Under the pieces are notes generated by a model. The model was not told where the DNA came from and ran no database searches. It saw only the letters and a program-made list of their open reading frames with translations. From positions 248,001 through 312,000 of the forward strand of contig BBZX01000001.1 in NCBI GenBank assembly GCA_001305055.1: a stretch of 64,000 nucleotides of DNA. Direction: 5' to 3'. Positions 52,644 through 60,686 of the stretch are shown piece after piece. The stretch is from Clostridia bacterium UC5.1-1C12. GTDB taxonomy: Bacteria > Bacillota_I > Bacilli_A > Erysipelotrichales > Erysipelotrichaceae. The translations under genes and the position numbers were made by a program. Every line of letters begins with the position of its first letter. Position 1 is the stretch's first letter.

Positions 52644-54711
52644 TTATCTCTTGCCTCCTGTATCAAACTCCAAATGGAATTTTGCTTTTCCATCTGCTTC
52701 CGTACCAAGCACTACATCTGCGTTATAGCTCTTTCCGGTTTTCTTGGATTTACAATCTTTAAGCTTGGCTCTGCCATCACGAAGAAGTTTATCTACGGTA
52801 TATTCTGTAAGCTTTTTACCGATATGGTTAAAGAAAGCATTATCTTTCCAAAGTACAAATCGACACTGTCTGTTACTGCAAAACCAACCTTTTTCTCTTT
52901 CTACTACTTCATTACCACAATGAGGGCAATGTCCAATTACCTTATAATTCTTAGGCATAATTACTTCTGCTCCTTTCACAACTTCATAAGTCTTTACTAA
53001 TTCCTGTACCATCGTTTCAATCTCATTCATAAAAGACTGCGATGGGTATTCCTTATGCTCAATCTTCAATAGTTTTTCTTCCCAATCGGCTGTCATAGTC
53101 GGAGATTGAATCTGCTCCGGCATAACAGTTATTAAGGCAACTCCTTTATCTGTTGGAATTAGGTTTTTCACCTTATTATTACCGCTTCGCTTCAAATATC
53201 CTTTTTGTACCAGCTTTTCAATTATTCCCGCACGAGTAGCCGGTGTGCCAATCCCTTTTCGCTCAGCTTCTTTCGGCATTTCATCTGCTGTGGCATTTTC
53301 CATAGCTTGTAATAGCGTATCTTCCGTAAATGAGCGTGGGGGAGAGGTCTTACCTTCTTTGGTAGAAACATTACCAACTGTCAATTCATCACCCACAGAA
53401 AGAACAGGAAGTTTCCCACTTTCTTCTTTAGTTTCCTTATCACTTGCCACAAGTGCTTTCCAACCATTTTCAAGCACTGTTTTTCCTTTAGTCTTAAATA
53501 CTGAATCGCCACACATTAGTTCTATCGCTGTTTCTTCATAACGATAAGCTTCACTTACACTTACAAAAAGCCTTGTAGCAATCAGTTCAAGTACAGCCTT
53601 TTCACCTTTAGGTAGTTCTTCTAAATTAAACTTCTTAACTTCCTTTGTTGGGATAATGGCATGATGATCGGATACTTTTTTACCGTTTATGACTTGCATG
53701 ACCTTTGCATTACTTGGCACTTTCTTTTGAAATACTGTTTCAATTTCAGCAATTAAATCCGGTATCATTTCTGCCATATCTTCCGTTAGATATTTGCTGT
53801 CGGTACGGGGATAGGTGACAAGCTTCTTTTCATAAAGGCTTTGGGTATAATCAAGGGTCTGCTGTGCCGTAAAACCTAAGATTCTATTGGAATCTCTTTG
53901 CAAGCTCGTCAAATCATAAGTGCCGGAGCATTCTCCTTTTTCTCCTTCTTTTCTGCTTTTGTAACTGTGGATTTACGAATACTCTCACAAGCACTTTGTA
54001 ACGCTTTTGCATCTTCAAACCCTTGAAAACGCTGGCTTTGTGCAGAGAAATCTTTGAAACCTAATACAACTGTATAGAATGGTTCTTCTTTGAAAGCTGA
54101 GATAGAAGCTTCTCGCATAACCGACATTGCAAGCGTAGGTGTCATCACTCTGCCGACATTTAATGTTTGGTTATATAGGCAAGAAAAAAGTCGAGTAGCA
54201 TTGATACCGACAATCCAATCGGCTCGCTCTCGACAAAGGGCTGCTTCGTATAACGAATCATATTTACTTGATGGCTCTAAGTTTTCAAATCCTTTTTTAA
54301 TAGCACTGTCTTCCATAGATGAAATCCAAAGTCTTTCAAATGGTTTCCTACATCCGCATTGATGATATACAAGACGGAAAATAAGTTCTCCCTCTCGTCC
54401 TGCGTCTGTTGCACAGACAAGACTTCTACATCATCTCGTTTCATCAGTTTCTTTAAAATACCAAACTGTTTTCTTGTAGAAGCTGATACTTCATACTTCC
54501 ATCTTTCGGGTAGAATCGGTAAGTCCTCATATTTCCACTTGCCATACTTTTCATCGTATTCTTCGGGATTTGCAAGTTCTACAAGATGACCGACGCACCA
54601 GCTTACAACATATCCATTACCTTCAAGATAACCGTCGCAGCGTTTTGTTGCACCGATAACTTTTGCGATACTTTTAGCAACCGATGGTTTTTCCGCTAAT
54701 ACTAGTTTCAT
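52644..54711 (-). CDS. topB: DNA topoisomerase III of the ICE (two frameshifts)
   Basis: Type IA topoisomerase of about 689 aa. The toprim start KLVLAEKPSVAKSIAKVIGA, then CATDAGREGELIFRLVYHQC, and the catalytic tyrosine in KKLVTYPRTDSKYLTEDM. The C-terminus has a four-cysteine zinc segment (GHCPHCGNEVVEREKGWFCS) and the repair tail WKDNAFFNHIGKKLTEYTVD. Breaks at about 54420 and 53915 need one base each. The ATG at 54711 follows AAAGGAGA. Standard transfer-region gene of Tn1549 elements. Confidence 0.92.
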
Positions 54712-54736
54712 TGTTCTCGTCTCCTTTCGTTTTAGG

Positions 54737-54779
54737 GAAAAATATAAAAGCAGCCTCATACACTTTGTACAAGACTGCT
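54737..54779 (-). terminator. Terminator between the XRE-membrane gene and topB
   Basis: Minus strand AGCAG/CTGCT hairpin at 54749-54779 with an interrupted stem, then TTTATATTTTT. Confidence 0.6.
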
Positions 54780-54828
54780 ATGTAATAGTTATTCACTTGT
54801 TCGTCAAATAGGAATATCATTTTCCTTA

Positions 54829-55340
54829 CTATTCTGATTTTTTTCTTGTAAAGATAATTCCAATAATTAGTCCTATCAAAAGTAATGGGGAAATTCTAAC
54901 AAAAATCCATTCAAATCCATGCAATATAACTCCTGCTGTCGCTAACTCCGGATTATTATAGTCCCAATTCAAATATGAACCATTTATCATTAACAATCCT
55001 ACAAATACAGCAACTATTGCAAGGCACATCAGAATCAAAAACAATGTATAAATTTTCTTCTGGATTCTTTTCTTTGTGCGAATTGAAGATTAAGAACCTC
55101 AAGCTTTTCTGAAATCACTTTTAAATCATCAACTTCAGGCTCAGCAATGCTCTCTCCTAATAGTGTACTAACGGGTGTTTCTAATGTTTCAGATAATGAT
55201 ATTAACATCTCTGAATCGGGAACCGATAATCCTCGTTCCCACTTTGATACAGTTTGACGAACCATATTTAATTTGATAGCAAGTTCGTCCTGTGAAAGTC
55301 CTCTTGATTTTCTAATTGTCTTTATGTTTTCATTTAGCAT
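54829..55340 (-). CDS. XRE regulator with C-terminal membrane domain (one frameshift)
   Basis: About 170 aa. Helix-turn-helix: IKTIRKSRGLSQDELAIKLN, MVRQTVSKWERGLSVPDSEM. A linker (EVDDLKVISEKLEVLNLQFA) leads into two membrane helices (LFLILMCLAIVAVFVGLLMI and ISPLLLIGLIIGIIFTRKK). One base lost near 55048 separates the halves. A membrane-bound Cro/CI-type regulator, common in Bacillota. It may sense a membrane signal; it is probably cargo rather than transfer machinery. Confidence 0.82.
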
Positions 55341-55429
55341 TATGAAAACCTCCTTTCACAGCTACTATATACCCTCGTTAGCCGTTGCCTCAAGCAACGC
55401 AAATTAACATCTCTACAAACAGGAAGTTG

Positions 55430-56061
55430 TCAAGCTCTCTTAATAGGGTGTCTGATTACCGTTTTCCATTTTTCAGGAGCTACCTTTCTTGCATCGGATA
55501 AGTAGATTTCATGGTGTAGTCTGTTTCCATTCAAATCATTGAAATAACCATTTTTCTCTAAGTATTCATCCATTAAAGCAACGGTAGCTGGTTCATCATC
55601 AAATGGTCCTACGTGCATAATCTGAACACATAATCCCTCATCGACTGTCAGGAACTCTGCTACTGAACAATCCAACTTTTCTTTTTAGTTGCTGTTTCTA
55701 CTGCCCAAGCAAAATCTTTCTTTGTAACAAAATCAGGCAATCGAATAACAGAAATCCAGCAGAAGGAATCTTTATTAGAATAATCGACTCCTTTAACATC
55801 GTCTTGCCACCAAAACCCCTCAAGAGGTGGAACAACATATTCAAAAAAACCTTCGATTTTATAATCTGTCTTATAACTCATTTTCAGAGTATAAGCGATT
55901 GCATATAACACACTGATAGCTTGTTGATATGCTCCACCTTCCTCATTAGGATTGCCTTTACCTCTTACTGCAATATAGTTAGCCTTTGGAACTGTTACAA
56001 TCTGCGGTTTGTTCTTCGGCATATAAAATTCTTTGTATTCTTTCTTAAAATCAAAAGCCAT
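55430..56061 (-). CDS. GyrI-like small-molecule-binding protein (one frameshift)
   Basis: About 210 aa: MAFDFKKEYKEFYMPKNKPQ then VPKANYIAVRGKGNPNEEGG (GyrI-like start), SVLYAIAYTLKMSYKTDYKI, PPLEGFWWQDDVKGVDYSNK, and after the break GLCVQIMHVGPFDDEPATV, the second repeat. Break near 55675 in an A run. Stand-alone effector-binding family; the ligand is unknown. It is cargo between topB and the unknown cassette, with its own ribosome site (GGAGGTAAC). Confidence 0.8.
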
Positions 56062-56088
56062 AGTTACCTCCATAAAATTTCAATTAGT

Positions 56089-56275
56089 CTATTTCTTAAT
56101 TACTCTTTTGAGACCCCTTGCAAACTCAGGTCCATATTTTTTTATTGTAATAAAAGCCAATGACAGAGTGCCCGTTATTTTCATTTCCGTTTTTTACTAA
56201 TTTTGCACCTGTTTCAGTTTTTTCATAGTCGTTACTATTCAGTTCTTGTTTCTGAAATCTTTTTTTGGTTGCCAT
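56089..56275 (-). CDS. Small basic protein, third gene of an unknown cassette (one frameshift)
   Basis: About 61-62 aa, starting MATKKRFQKQELNSNDYEKT behind GGAGGTATTTGAAA. It overlaps the 3' end of the 370-aa gene by about 40 bases in another frame. The frame breaks at an A run (about 56150); one base removed gives KKYGPEFARGLKRVIKK to the TAG at 56089. Not recognised; basic C-terminus. The strong ribosome site and the overlap argue for a real coupled gene. Confidence 0.5.
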
Positions 56276-57347
56276 TTTCAAATACCTCCTTTAATTTTTC
56301 ACCACTTACCCTAAGTTCAATTAAATCATAAGCCTTGGCATCTTCTGTACATATATCTTTTTCAGTATCTATATATTCCACAGCATTGTGATATAACATT
56401 TCTTCATTATTGCCATGCACAAAGTCAATAGTTTTTAAATTGGTGAAGTCCACTTGTTTCATATCATCCATCGCTTTATCGAATACTTGCTTTGCTATTT
56501 CCGGTTGATTAACAATCACATAAGATGCAGCTATCATTTCCGTTGCTTGTAAATAAAGCGAGAAGTATTCTTGAATATCTGAAAAATCTTGGTCTTTTTC
56601 TCTTAAATATCCTGAATGTTTTAATTCATTTGCAAAACGATAAGCACAACTTTTAGGAATTGCTTCAAATCCCTCAACTCTACGTTTTAAAGTTTGAAAT
56701 AATTGCCCCTGAGCGATAAGCAAATTACTTCTCCCACTTTCAATAGCTATGTTTCTACCTTCATATTCAGGATTTAAAGCATAAATAATCTGATCCCTTC
56801 CTGCCATAAGAAAACCGATTCTGTCATCCATCTGACCTTTTTCGATTCTTTCAACCGCATGATATGTACGATTCATTAGTTCAGACAAATCGTTTATTTG
56901 GTTTTGAATATATAGATTATGATAACTTGAAGCAATGGTTTCAAAAGGATTTCCTCTAAAGATTTCTTCTTGTTTTATTGGCAAGTTATCAACAAATTGT
57001 CTTTTCCCGTTATCTAAATATTTATAAAGCGTAGGCCACATAACTCCTGTTTTTGAATTCTGATTCAAGAACAATTCATTTGCTGCAAAAGCTTCTGTAT
57101 GTTTCAAAGGTATTTGAACAACGTATTCCACAGTTTTTTCTACATGAGATAAAGCATCTGTAATATTTGCATATTGCACTAGCTTTGCCAGAAGACTGTC
57201 AATATCTATTCCTTGCGTCTTTGAAGTTACTCTTAAGATTTTACTTTTACTTCCAAAATCCACCTTTTCAACAGAATTATTTGAGTTTTCCTTCGCTTCA
57301 ATTACCTTACTTGTATTGGATTGTATGATATCAGTCTTCTCGTTCAT
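56235..57347 (-). CDS. 370-aa protein of unknown function, second gene of the cassette
   Basis: Not recognised. Helical throughout, no membrane segment or signal. Landmarks: IDIDSLLAKLVQYANITDAL, KTVEYVVQIPLKHTEAFAAN, GVMWPTLYKYLDNGKRQFVD, RVEGFEAIPKSCAYRFANEL. An N-terminal low-complexity stretch (SNTSKVIEAKENSNNSVEKV) precedes the fold. Intact. It follows the helix-turn-helix/membrane gene by 36 bases and overlaps the small basic gene, so the three form one unit. Not known from the standard ICE transfer set that I recall. Confidence 0.6.
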   Translation of the reverse strand: MNEKTDIIQSNTSKVIEAKENSNNSVEKVDFGSKSKILRVTSKTQGIDIDSLLAKLVQYANITDALSHVEKTVEYVVQIPLKHTEAFAANELFLNQNSKTGVMWPTLYKYLDNGKRQFVDNLPIKQEEIFRGNPFETIASSYHNLYIQNQINDLSELMNRTYHAVERIEKGQMDDRIGFLMAGRDQIIYALNPEYEGRNIAIESGRSNLLIAQGQLFQTLKRRVEGFEAIPKSCAYRFANELKHSGYLREKDQDFSDIQEYFSLYLQATEMIAASYVIVNQPEIAKQVFDKAMDDMKQVDFTNLKTIDFVHGNNEEMLYHNAVEYIDTEKDICTEDAKAYDLIELRVSGEKLKEVFENGNQKKISETRTE

Positions 57348-57383
57348 ATTTTGATTCCTCCTTAGACAATCTTGTTTAATTTA

Positions 57384-57878
57384 TCAATCTTTGCCTTTTT
57401 CCAAAGTTTCATTTACTGAATCAGCGATTTTTTGTAGATCGACAGTATCTAATGCTTCTTTTAAATCACTAAGTTGCTTTTCGTCTGTTGATAATTCTAT
57501 TTGTAATTGGCTTATTGTTGCTTTTTTCTGTGCAATAGAACCTTCTAATCTATTTATTTCATCTTTTAAATATTTTTCTATATGTTTAGATGAAATTTTA
57601 GGCTTCTTTTGACCATATACTGCTGATAATATCGACCCTACTAAACCTCCCATAGCAATAGGTAAAGCCAAAGCTGCTGGTGCAAAAATAGTTGCTACAA
57701 GTCCTGCATACTTAGGAGTCGCATACATAAAACTTTTTAAAGCTTCTTCCGACACCAGATTCCCACCTTTTCTTGAATCTTGTACAGCTGATAGTTTTCC
57801 CGAACGAATCCACCTACGAACTGTTTCGGGGTTAGTTTTTAATAATTTAGAAATCTGCTGAACTGTATATACTTTCAT
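57384..57878 (-). CDS. Helix-turn-helix, membrane hairpin and coiled-coil protein, first gene of the cassette
   Basis: 164 aa, intact. The N-terminus is an excisionase/MerR-like helix-turn-helix (MKVYTVQQISKLLKTNPETV, RRWIRSGKLSAVQDSRKGGN). Residues about 57-90 form a glycine/alanine-rich hydrophobic hairpin (YAGLVATIFAPAALALPIAM, GGLVGSILSAVYG). The rest is a coiled coil (IEKYLKDEINRLEGSIAQKK, KATISQLQIELSTDEKQLSD). RBS AAAGGAGGTGC. This three-part layout is unlike an ordinary excisionase; it suggests a DNA-binding protein held at the membrane. Confidence 0.72.
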   Translation of the reverse strand: MKVYTVQQISKLLKTNPETVRRWIRSGKLSAVQDSRKGGNLVSEEALKSFMYATPKYAGLVATIFAPAALALPIAMGGLVGSILSAVYGQKKPKISSKHIEKYLKDEINRLEGSIAQKKATISQLQIELSTDEKQLSDLKEALDTVDLQKIADSVNETLEKGKD

Positions 57879-57898
57879 GTTGCACCTCCTTTTACTAC

Positions 57899-57945
57899 AT
57901 TTTACTTATTATGTAGCATTAAGTCAACATAAAATGTAGCATTAA
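57899..57945 (-). promoter_or_regulatory. Promoter and operator repeats of the unknown cassette
   Basis: Minus strand TTGACT, 17 bases, TAAAAT. The 12-base ATGTAGCATTAA occurs twice (57911-57922, 57934-57945; 23 bases apart) and half of it again inverted at -10, where TACATTTTA pairs. This suggests autoregulation by the first gene. Confidence 0.65.
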
Positions 57946-57962
57946 ATATTTTTTTATGTATC

Positions 57963-57987
57963 GGCAGCCAAAGGGCTGCCTTTTTTT
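57963..57987 (+). terminator. Strong hairpin between the cassette promoter and DUF4366 gene
   Basis: GGCAGCC-aaag-GGCTGCC followed by seven T on the plus strand. It overlaps the DUF4366 stop. Nothing is transcribed toward it on the plus strand; on the minus strand the hairpin could still slow read-through. Confidence 0.55.
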
Positions 57988-58693
57988 ACTGTTGTTCTTC
58001 TTCGTCCTCAGTTACTTCTTCATCATCTTCAAGCTCAAAGATGTCATAACCCTCATCTTCTTCCTCGTCATAATCATCTTCGTTGTAATTAGCGTCTGGA
58101 TCAGGTTTTGTTTCTTCTTTCTTTTTCTTGTCTTTAAATTTGATAAAAGCGAAGATTCCACCACCGGCAAGTACAATCACAACCACTACAAACGGAAGTA
58201 GATTCACAGGCTTTTCTTCCTTTTCCTCTACAACCGGCGGTTCTTCTTTCACAGTTGTTTCTTCTTTCGGTTTACTTGCTTCTTCTTTCTCGGCAATTTC
58301 TGCCTTTAGCTTTTCTGCGTCTTCTTCATTCATCAGTGCCATCAAGTCCATTTCATCAACTTGATTTAAGAAGTGAACTGTGCTGTTACCTTTATCATCT
58401 CTATCAATAATCAGATAGAAATAGTTTCCGTTTTTAGATACCAGCGTTACAAACTGTTTGCCCTTGGTAGAAGTATGACCTACATCGTCAACCAAAGTAA
58501 GATTTCCTTCGGGTGTAAGAGCCGGACCCGTTGTGTCTTTTTCAACTTCTTTTTCTTCCTTTGGCTTTTCTTCTGTTACGCTTGCCTTTGGTGCTTCTTC
58601 GCCACCGCTTGCATACGCTGTAGTCGGCATAATAAACAGAGTACATAATGCTACTGTAAGGCATGGCAATAGCCATCTTTTCTTAATTGTCAT
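57986..58693 (-). CDS. DUF4366 (CD1107-like) ICE membrane protein
   Basis: About 235 aa. Signal peptide MTIKKRWLLPCLTVALCTLF with TTAYASGGE as the cleavage region; an acidic extracellular stretch with GNLTLVDDVGHTSTKGKQFV and LIIDRDDKGNSTVHFLNQVD (DUF4366 core); one membrane helix (LLPFVVVVIVLAGGGIFAFI); and a very acidic cytoplasmic tail (DDYDEEEDEGYDIFELEDDE). The start at 58693 follows AGGAGGAAAC. Intact. A standard gene of Tn1549-type transfer regions, probably part of the mating channel. Confidence 0.85.
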   Translation of the reverse strand: MTIKKRWLLPCLTVALCTLFIMPTTAYASGGEEAPKASVTEEKPKEEKEVEKDTTGPALTPEGNLTLVDDVGHTSTKGKQFVTLVSKNGNYFYLIIDRDDKGNSTVHFLNQVDEMDLMALMNEEDAEKLKAEIAEKEEASKPKEETTVKEEPPVVEEKEEKPVNLLPFVVVVIVLAGGGIFAFIKFKDKKKKEETKPDPDANYNEDDYDEEEDEGYDIFELEDDEEVTEDEEEQQ

Positions 58694-58939
58694 CTCTTGT
58701 TTCCTCCTCATCGTTTCCATTAAATTCATTCATAGGATTCGGTACAGATACAGAAGCTTTTTTAATAAGTTCTGCAAGCTGCTCCGGTGTAATGTTTGCT
58801 GCGTGAACCATGTCATGAATCATGCATTTTCGGTTTCACGATATTTCTTTTCTAATTCTTTTGCACGAGCGTCCCATTCATCTCGCTTCTGTATAGCTTT
58901 CTTAAGGTCAGCTCCGATTTTATCTAATTTACTTGCCAT
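58683..58939 (-). CDS. DUF4315 family ICE protein (one frameshift)
   Basis: About 85 aa: MASKLDKIGADLKKAIQKRD, WDARAKELEKKYRETENA, then CIHDMVHAANITPEQLAELI after restoring one base near 58822. Charged helices ending VPNPMNEFNGNDEEETRDDN. Conserved beside the DUF4366 gene in Tn1549-type ICEs. The 3' end overlaps the DUF4366 start. Confidence 0.82.
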
Positions 58940-58952
58940 AAAATGCTCCTTT

Positions 58953-60686
58953 CTACAATCTTCCAAAGCAATAAAAGTGTTGCTGCCAATAAGGTACTTC
59001 AATAGAAGCGTAAGAAATTGGATTTCCGCAATGGATCATCATTCCGTTACCTACATAGATTCCTACATGGCTTGCACCACTTGTATCATAAGTGCCTTGA
59101 AAGAAGATTAAATCTCCCGGTTTCGCTTCACTCTTTGGAATGATGTCGCATATATTCATAAGTCCATTTGCTGTTAATCGTCCAACACTCCACCCATTTC
59201 CACAGTTATTGATAACCCACGAAACAAATCCTGAACAGTCAAAGCTGGTTGATGGTGAAGAACCACCCCAAACATAGGGATAACCAAGATACTTTTCAGC
59301 TTCACGAATCATTCTCGCAAATCTCTCATCTGTTAATGCTTCGCCTGGAATATCGTAGTCGGTATATTCTCCGCCGGGATTTGCATAGATGTCATCTTCA
59401 AATAAATAAGAGCGATTGCCTTGTGTCTGTAATAACACCGCATATCGCTCCATTTCATCTTCACTCATTCCCATACCGGAAATAACCGCTCCAAGTCCTT
59501 TGTTTTTTAAGGTTACATGAAGAATACGGTACTCATATTCCACTTCCACATCATATTCATAGGTTTCTGTTGTGGTTTCGCCTGTGTCGGGGTCTGTAAC
59601 CGTTCTTGTGCCTGTCCTCGTTTCTGTTCGAGTTTTAATCTGAATTTCTTCTCTTAGGCTTAGGTCATATTGTTTATTGAACAATTCTCTTATTGTGCCT
59701 TGGACTTCTGCTCTTGTATAATCCTCAAATTTTACTGTCAGATAAGATGTCAGCTCATAAGGATTATGGTTAATTTCATCAAGATGGTACTTGTACTCAT
59801 CATATCCGAGATTCGTGCTTTCGATGTTATTGATTTTCCTTTGAAGTGAAGCTTCCAAAGCTTTGTAGTCATCGTTTGCACCTATAATATCCTCATCTGT
59901 TGCAGTATAGGAAGTACCAAGAATTACATTAGAACCACTTTGAAACATCACAGAACAAGAAGATAAAGCACTTGTTATAATCATTAGTAGTAGTCCTCCT
60001 GCTAAGATAAACAGAATCGCATGAGAATGACTTTTTGCATAATCAATCACCTTATCTGCCATCTTCTTTGAAGTGCTTCCTGCTTTCTTTGCTCCATCTG
60101 CTGTAGCTTTTGTGCCTGTCGCAGTATTCTTTCCTGATTTTGCGGCTGCATATTCTTTCTTGATGTTCTGCTTTTGTTTCCATCTTGAAAAAGGATTGGT
60201 TGCTGTGTTTGGATTTTCTGCTTTCTGTCTTTGATAAAGCGTTTCAATGTTAGCTTTATCCGCTTTGCTTTCTAACTTCTGAGCTTTGCTTTGAGTTCTC
60301 ATCTTCTTGCTGTAATGGGAATGTTCCAAATATCTGCCCGAAGATTCCGTTAAAAGCTCACCTTGTCTGATAGATTCAACACCTGTATTTTCATCTTCGT
60401 TTTGAGCCAGCGTTTTACGAACTGTGGCAGTGGCTGCATTCACAGCACCGCTTTTGACAGCCCGTTTTACCTTTGAAGGAGTTTTAATATCCTCAGTTGC
60501 AATTTCTGCCTTTCCAAAACGAAGCTTTTCAGTACGGATAGTAACCTTATCTTCTTCGCTAAGAAGCTTTCGTTTTACCTTATCCGACTTATTCGCATAT
60601 TTTTCAGCCTTATGATACGATTTTATGACTTTATCATCGGACAATTCTTCATCTGTGAATCTAAGCCTTGTTGTCTTTTTCTTCAT
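58953..60686 (-). CDS. NlpC/P60 (C40) cell-wall peptidase of the transfer system
   Basis: 577 aa, intact. A long basic N-terminus (residues 1-240) with KIKSYHKAEKY-like repeats precedes one membrane helix (AILFILAGGLLLMIITSALS). The extracellular part ends in an NlpC/P60 domain: YPYVWGGSSPSTSFDCSGFV (catalytic cysteine), ASHVGIYVGNGMMIHCGNPI (catalytic histidines). It locally opens peptidoglycan for the mating channel. CD1108-type protein of Tn1549-like elements. The start overlaps the virB4 stop by 26 bases. Confidence 0.92.
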   Translation of the reverse strand: MKKKTTRLRFTDEELSDDKVIKSYHKAEKYANKSDKVKRKLLSEEDKVTIRTEKLRFGKAEIATEDIKTPSKVKRAVKSGAVNAATATVRKTLAQNEDENTGVESIRQGELLTESSGRYLEHSHYSKKMRTQSKAQKLESKADKANIETLYQRQKAENPNTATNPFSRWKQKQNIKKEYAAAKSGKNTATGTKATADGAKKAGSTSKKMADKVIDYAKSHSHAILFILAGGLLLMIITSALSSCSVMFQSGSNVILGTSYTATDEDIIGANDDYKALEASLQRKINNIESTNLGYDEYKYHLDEINHNPYELTSYLTVKFEDYTRAEVQGTIRELFNKQYDLSLREEIQIKTRTETRTGTRTVTDPDTGETTTETYEYDVEVEYEYRILHVTLKNKGLGAVISGMGMSEDEMERYAVLLQTQGNRSYLFEDDIYANPGGEYTDYDIPGEALTDERFARMIREAEKYLGYPYVWGGSSPSTSFDCSGFVSWVINNCGNGWSVGRLTANGLMNICDIIPKSEAKPGDLIFFQGTYDTSGASHVGIYVGNGMMIHCGNPISYASIEVPYWQQHFYCFGRL

